Positions 13,616 to 16,591 of a stretch of 16,591 nt of DNA are shown here, piece by piece. The position numbers and the translations under genes are program-made. A model generated the notes under the pieces. The model was not told the origin of the DNA. It did not search any database and saw only the letters and a list, made by a program, of their open reading frames with translations. The stretch is taken from NCBI GenBank assembly GCA_937951995.1, contig CALGAG010000166.1:1-16591 (forward strand), given 5' to 3'. Positions within the stretch are counted from its first letter, which is position 1. Each line of letters opens with the position of its first letter. This DNA comes from an uncultured Bacillota bacterium. GTDB taxonomy: Bacteria; Bacillota; Clostridia; Tissierellales; Tissierellaceae.

Positions 13616-14386
13616 TCAATCCTCCCATTTAATATTAACTAGCCTTGAAAAGTCAACATCTGCATCTATGGCCTTCTTTAGTCCCTTTTCTATATCTCCA
13701 ACCCTTTCAGGTTCATGTGCATCGCTGTCGATGTAGAGCTTGACATCAATATCCTTTATGAGCCTGAGACTTTCCACTGAAAGCTCATCATGCTTTGAAC
13801 TGATTTCAAGTGCCGTGTCTGTCTTCACTGCTCCCTTTGCCACCTCCTGGATATGGACCTTGGCCTTTGATCCAGGGTGGGTGATTATATCGATTGGGTA
13901 CCTTTCCATTGCCTTAAGGTAGGCTTGGGTCATTATATCTTTTGCATGGTCTTCCCTGCTGCCGATCAGCTTTCCAATCTGGCTTGTCCAGTAGAGTCCA
14001 ACAGCATCTGTAAATCCAACAGGGGTAGCTCCGTAGTGGTAGCCCATAAGGAGTATGTCCAGCTGGTCTATGATCTTGTCATCCACATCCAGCTCCCCAT
14101 CCAGGCCCACTATGTTTGACTCCAGTCCAAGTAAGATCTTCAAGCCCTTGGGCTGGTAGATTTCCCTGAGTCTATCTATTTCACTTCTGATCTGGGGCAG
14201 GTCCTCCACTCTCAAGCCGTAGAGGTAGTGGCCCGGCCCGTGCTCGCTTAGGACTATGGTATCCAGGCCCAGCTTGTAGGCAGCTTCAACATTCTCCTCT
14301 ATGGTACCCTTTGCATGGGTTCCCTTTTTCTTGTAGCCCCTGCTGTAAATGGTGTGGGTATGAAAATCTCCTGTAAGCTTGTACAT
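13616..14386 (-). CDS. PHP domain metal-dependent phosphoesterase family protein
   Basis: A 256-residue stand-alone PHP-fold protein. Metal-binding motifs are in order: DFHTHT (7-12), LSEHGPGH near 46, a GLES segment near 98, GYHYG near 123, a THPGS segment near 166 and DSDAHEP near 217. All of the usual His/Asp/Glu ligands seem present, so it is probably an active phosphatase or phosphoesterase. Family members include histidinol phosphatase, YcdX-type phosphatases and polymerase-linked nucleases, and I cannot choose a substrate. Its ATG overlaps the murB stop by one base (TGATG), implying translational coupling. No separate ribosome binding site stronger than GGTGATG is present. Confidence 0.9.
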   Translation of the reverse strand: MYKLTGDFHTHTIYSRGYKKKGTHAKGTIEENVEAAYKLGLDTIVLSEHGPGHYLYGLRVEDLPQIRSEIDRLREIYQPKGLKILLGLESNIVGLDGELDVDDKIIDQLDILLMGYHYGATPVGFTDAVGLYWTSQIGKLIGSREDHAKDIMTQAYLKAMERYPIDIITHPGSKAKVHIQEVAKGAVKTDTALEISSKHDELSVESLRLIKDIDVKLYIDSDAHEPERVGDIEKGLKKAIDADVDFSRLVNIKWED

Positions 14387-15291
14387 CAGTCATCACCTAC
14401 TCGTGTTATCTCCATTTCGAGCTCAACGCCAAATTTGTCCATGACTGTCTTCTGAATCACACCCACAAGCTCCATTACCTCCTTGTAGGTGGTCTCTCCC
14501 CTGTTTACCACAAAGCCACAATGCTTCTCTGACACCTGGGCATCTCCGTGCCTTAAGCCCCTCAAGCCTGAATCGTCAATGAGCTTGCCAGCAAAGTATC
14601 CCTCCGGCCTCTTGAATGTGCTTCCACCGCTGGGTAGCTCCAGGGGCTGTTTTGAGGTTCGCTGAAATGTCAACTCCCTCATCTTCTCCTCTATGTTTTC
14701 AAGTTCTCCAAGTTCAAGCTCAAATTCAACCGAAAGTACAATCAGGTCCTGGTCCTTTACCCTGCTGTTCCTGTATTCAAAATTCATTTCCCTGTTGGAA
14801 AGCTGAAGAACCTGGTTGTCACTTGTCATCACCCTAACACTCCTGACAATATCCTTCATTTCCCCTCCATAGGCTCCTGCGTTCATTGTTATTGCTCCCC
14901 CGATTGTTCCCGGGATTCCACTTGCAAACTCCATTCCCTGAAGAGAATTGCGAAGGGCAAGCTTGCTCACTGCAGTTAGTAGTGCTCCAGCCTGGGCCAT
15001 TATCTTGGTTCCCTCAACCTGTACATTGTCAAAGCCTTCATTGATCTTTATGACAACCCCTCGAATTCCAGTATCCCTTACCAGAAGATTTGACCCATTA
15101 CCCATGATGAAATACTTGATATCTTTTTCCCTGCATGTTTTAACAGCCCGAATCAGCTCTTCCTCTGTGGAGGGAATTATCATAACATCAGCCGGTCCCC
15201 CTACCTTAAATGAAGTATGGAGCTTTAATGGCTCGTTAAATCTTATATCCTTGAATTTCCCTTTGGGAAAATATTCACTGTAGCTTATCAT
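14386..15291 (-). CDS. murB: UDP-N-acetylmuramate dehydrogenase
   Basis: A 301-residue cytoplasmic flavoenzyme that reduces UDP-GlcNAc-enolpyruvate to UDP-MurNAc with NADPH, the second committed step of peptidoglycan synthesis. Visible are HTSFKVGGPADV (25-36), the FAD-binding GNGSNLLVRD, GIPGTIGGAITMNAGAYGGE, YRNSR, SGGSTFKRP with the proton-donor Ser, and GDAQVSEKHCGFVVN. The length and absence of the type I insertion make it a type II MurB. I chose the ATG at 15291 because homologues start there and the sequence GGTGAT, part of the ribosome-binding consensus, lies just upstream. The open frame continues to 15672, but that part is antisense to the PFOR gene. It leads the murB-PHP-rapZ-yvcK operon. 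Confidence 0.95.
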   Translation of the reverse strand: MISYSEYFPKGKFKDIRFNEPLKLHTSFKVGGPADVMIIPSTEEELIRAVKTCREKDIKYFIMGNGSNLLVRDTGIRGVVIKINEGFDNVQVEGTKIMAQAGALLTAVSKLALRNSLQGMEFASGIPGTIGGAITMNAGAYGGEMKDIVRSVRVMTSDNQVLQLSNREMNFEYRNSRVKDQDLIVLSVEFELELGELENIEEKMRELTFQRTSKQPLELPSGGSTFKRPEGYFAGKLIDDSGLRGLRHGDAQVSEKHCGFVVNRGETTYKEVMELVGVIQKTVMDKFGVELEMEITRVGDD

Positions 15292-15327
15292 TCCTAAATC
15301 ACCCTGTTCCTTATATATTTTCCTTAT

Positions 15328-15336
15328 ATTATAACA
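15328..15336 (-). promoter_or_regulatory. Extended -10 promoter of the murB operon
   Basis: TGTTATAAT on the minus strand (15336-15328) is a perfect extended -10 element, identical to that of gntR. No recognisable -35 is present. The murB start is about 37 bases downstream of the hexamer. Confidence 0.65.
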
Positions 15337-15385
15337 TGATTTTGATAAGGTTTCCCCTAATTGGGCAAAAAACCTGGAGGGACAT

Positions 15386-15414
15386 AAAAAGGTCACCATC
15401 TCTCGATGGTGACC
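15386..15414 (-). terminator. Intrinsic terminator of the PFOR gene
   Basis: GGTCACCATC (15391-15400) and GATGGTGACC (15405-15414) form a perfect 10-pair stem around a 4-base loop. Five T follow on the minus strand (15390-15386). It starts 14 bases after the PFOR stop. Confidence 0.88.
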
Positions 15415-15427
15415 CTTGTTATCCAGA

Positions 15428-16591
15428 CTAGTCTCTAGCCATTCTAACGTATGATTCGTATCTAGCTTTTGCAGCAACTTCAGCTGCCTTGTACAGAATC
15501 TCCGCTTCCTCTGGGAAGGAAAGCTTAAGTGATGTGTATCTGACCTCTGAATCAAGGAAGTCAGTGACTGGCTTAGTAGGCTCCTTGGAATCCAATGAGA
15601 ATGGATTCTTGCCTTCATCAGTAAGTCTTGGGTCGAATCTGTATAGGTGCCAGTATCCTGTTTCAACGGCAAGCTTTTCCTGAGCTATTGATTTGCCCAT
15701 TCCAGCCTTAATTCCGTGGTTGATACATGGAGCGTATGCAATTACAAGTGATGGTCCGTCATAGCTTTCAGCTTCCTTGATGGCCTTCAACGTATGGTTC
15801 ATGTTGGCTCCCATGGCAACCTGTGCTACGTATACATAGCCATATGTTGCAGCTATCATACCCAGGTCTTTCTTCCTTATCTTCTTACCTGATGCAGCAA
15901 ACTTTGCAACTGCAGCAGTTGTAGTAGCCTTGGATGACTGTCCACCAGTGTTTGAGTAAACCTCTGTATCGAATACAAGTACGTTTACGTCCTCTCCTGA
16001 GGCAAGTACATGGTCAAGTCCACCGAATCCGATGTCATATGCCCATCCGTCTCCACCGAAGATCCATACTGATTTCTTGATCAGGTGGTCTTTCAACTCT
16101 CCAATAAACTTGAACAGCTGGTTGGCTCTTTCGTTGTCAAACTTGGTGTCAAGCTTAGGAAGAAGCTTGCCTGCAACCGCCTTGGTCGCCCTTGCATCAT
16201 TCATTCCTTCCAACCACTCCTTGAAGTAGTCGTTGATTTCTGTATCCAATCCAAGAGTCAGGAACTCTTCCATTGCCAACTGTAGCTTCTCTCTGATCTT
16301 CTTGGTTGCAACTGCCATACCGTATCCGAACTCTGCATTGTCCTCAAATAGTGAGTTTGCCCATGCAGGTCCTTTGCCTTCCTGGTTTGTGCAGTATGGT
16401 GTAGCTGGTGCACTTGCACCCCAGATTGATGAACAACCTGTTGCGTTTGCGATTATCATTCTATCTCCGTAAAGCTGTGTTACAAGCTTTGCATATGGAG
16501 TCTCTCCACAACCTGCGCAAGCTCCTGAGAACTGAAGCAATGGTTGCTGGAATTGCGTGTTCTTAAGTGTAGTAGGCTCGAACAAGTCGCC
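15428..16591 (-). CDS. nifJ: Pyruvate:ferredoxin oxidoreductase, C-terminal third
   Basis: The last 387 residues are present; the 5' part lies beyond the right edge, so this is a window truncation, not a broken gene. The enzyme oxidises pyruvate with CoA to acetyl-CoA and CO2, reducing ferredoxin. The fragment holds the thiamine-diphosphate domain: GDGWAYDIGFGGLDH and SNTGGQSSKAT bind the cofactor and Mg. The proximal [4Fe-4S] cluster ligands of the single-chain enzyme are visible as SGACAGCGETPY, NATGCSSIWG and APCINHG. The whole protein in homologues is about 1170-1200 residues. It ends with its own terminator. In this organism it would supply reduced ferredoxin and acetyl-CoA during pyruvate and amino-acid breakdown. 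Confidence 0.96.
   Translation of the reverse strand, partial: GDLFEPTTLKNTQFQQPLLQFSGACAGCGETPYAKLVTQLYGDRMIIANATGCSSIWGASAPATPYCTNQEGKGPAWANSLFEDNAEFGYGMAVATKKIREKLQLAMEEFLTLGLDTEINDYFKEWLEGMNDARATKAVAGKLLPKLDTKFDNERANQLFKFIGELKDHLIKKSVWIFGGDGWAYDIGFGGLDHVLASGEDVNVLVFDTEVYSNTGGQSSKATTTAAVAKFAASGKKIRKKDLGMIAATYGYVYVAQVAMGANMNHTLKAIKEAESYDGPSLVIAYAPCINHGIKAGMGKSIAQEKLAVETGYWHLYRFDPRLTDEGKNPFSLDSKEPTKPVTDFLDSEVRYTSLKLSFPEEAEILYKAAEVAAKARYESYVRMARD

Noticed and set aside
15292..15672. Upstream extension of murB to a 428-residue reading frame
   Set aside because: The extra 127 residues mostly lie antisense to the PFOR gene and across its terminator and the murB promoter. They do not resemble MurB, whose homologues start at the ATG at 15291.

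Overview
The window looks like chromosomal DNA of an anaerobic, amino-acid-fermenting member of the Clostridia/Tissierellia (Bacillota). Four things point there. A selenoprotein-type reductase gene (GrdE/GrdG/GrdI family) with its GrdX partner marks Stickland fermentation. A single-chain pyruvate:ferredoxin oxidoreductase marks anaerobic metabolism. The gene order rapZ-yvcK-whiA-HPr-dnaE-pfkA-pyk is typical of Bacillota. Purine-rich AGGAGG ribosome binding sites precede most genes. I cannot name the species. All genes but one read on the minus strand. There are no tRNA, rRNA, CRISPR or transposase genes.

Layout, left to right (minus-strand transcription runs right to left). 1-1024: 5' part of a grdE/G/I-type gene preceded by grdX, with a good promoter and a leader inverted repeat. 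1058-1853: a GntR/FCD regulator with its own terminator, extended -10 promoter and a perfect 11-bp dyad. 1847-8121: dnaE-pfkA-pyk, joining replication and lower glycolysis, closed by a hairpin after pyk. 8177-10301: Nudix hydrolase-whiA-HPr-second grdX paralogue, closed by an intrinsic terminator that separates it from dnaE. 10306-11409: the only plus-strand gene, an M42 metallopeptidase with a near-consensus promoter. 11410-11757: a gene-free stretch packed with hairpins and repeats. 11758-15336: murB-PHP protein-rapZ-yvcK, with stop/start spacing from a 1-base overlap to 15 bases and one extended -10 promoter. 15386-16591: the 3' third of the PFOR gene and its terminator.

How they fit together: PfkA and pyruvate kinase lead to pyruvate, and PFOR oxidises it to acetyl-CoA and reduced ferredoxin. 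The Grd protein is an electron-accepting, acetyl-phosphate-forming reductase subunit. HPr, RapZ and YvcK are small regulators of carbon use and cell-wall precursor supply, and MurB makes the precursor UDP-MurNAc.

The points most worth a second look are: the GrdX paralogue inside the whiA-HPr operon; the M42 gene plus repeat element that split the usual rapZ-yvcK-whiA cluster; PfkA with Cys at the position that separates ATP- from PPi-dependent enzymes; and the dyads around the gntR and grdX promoters.
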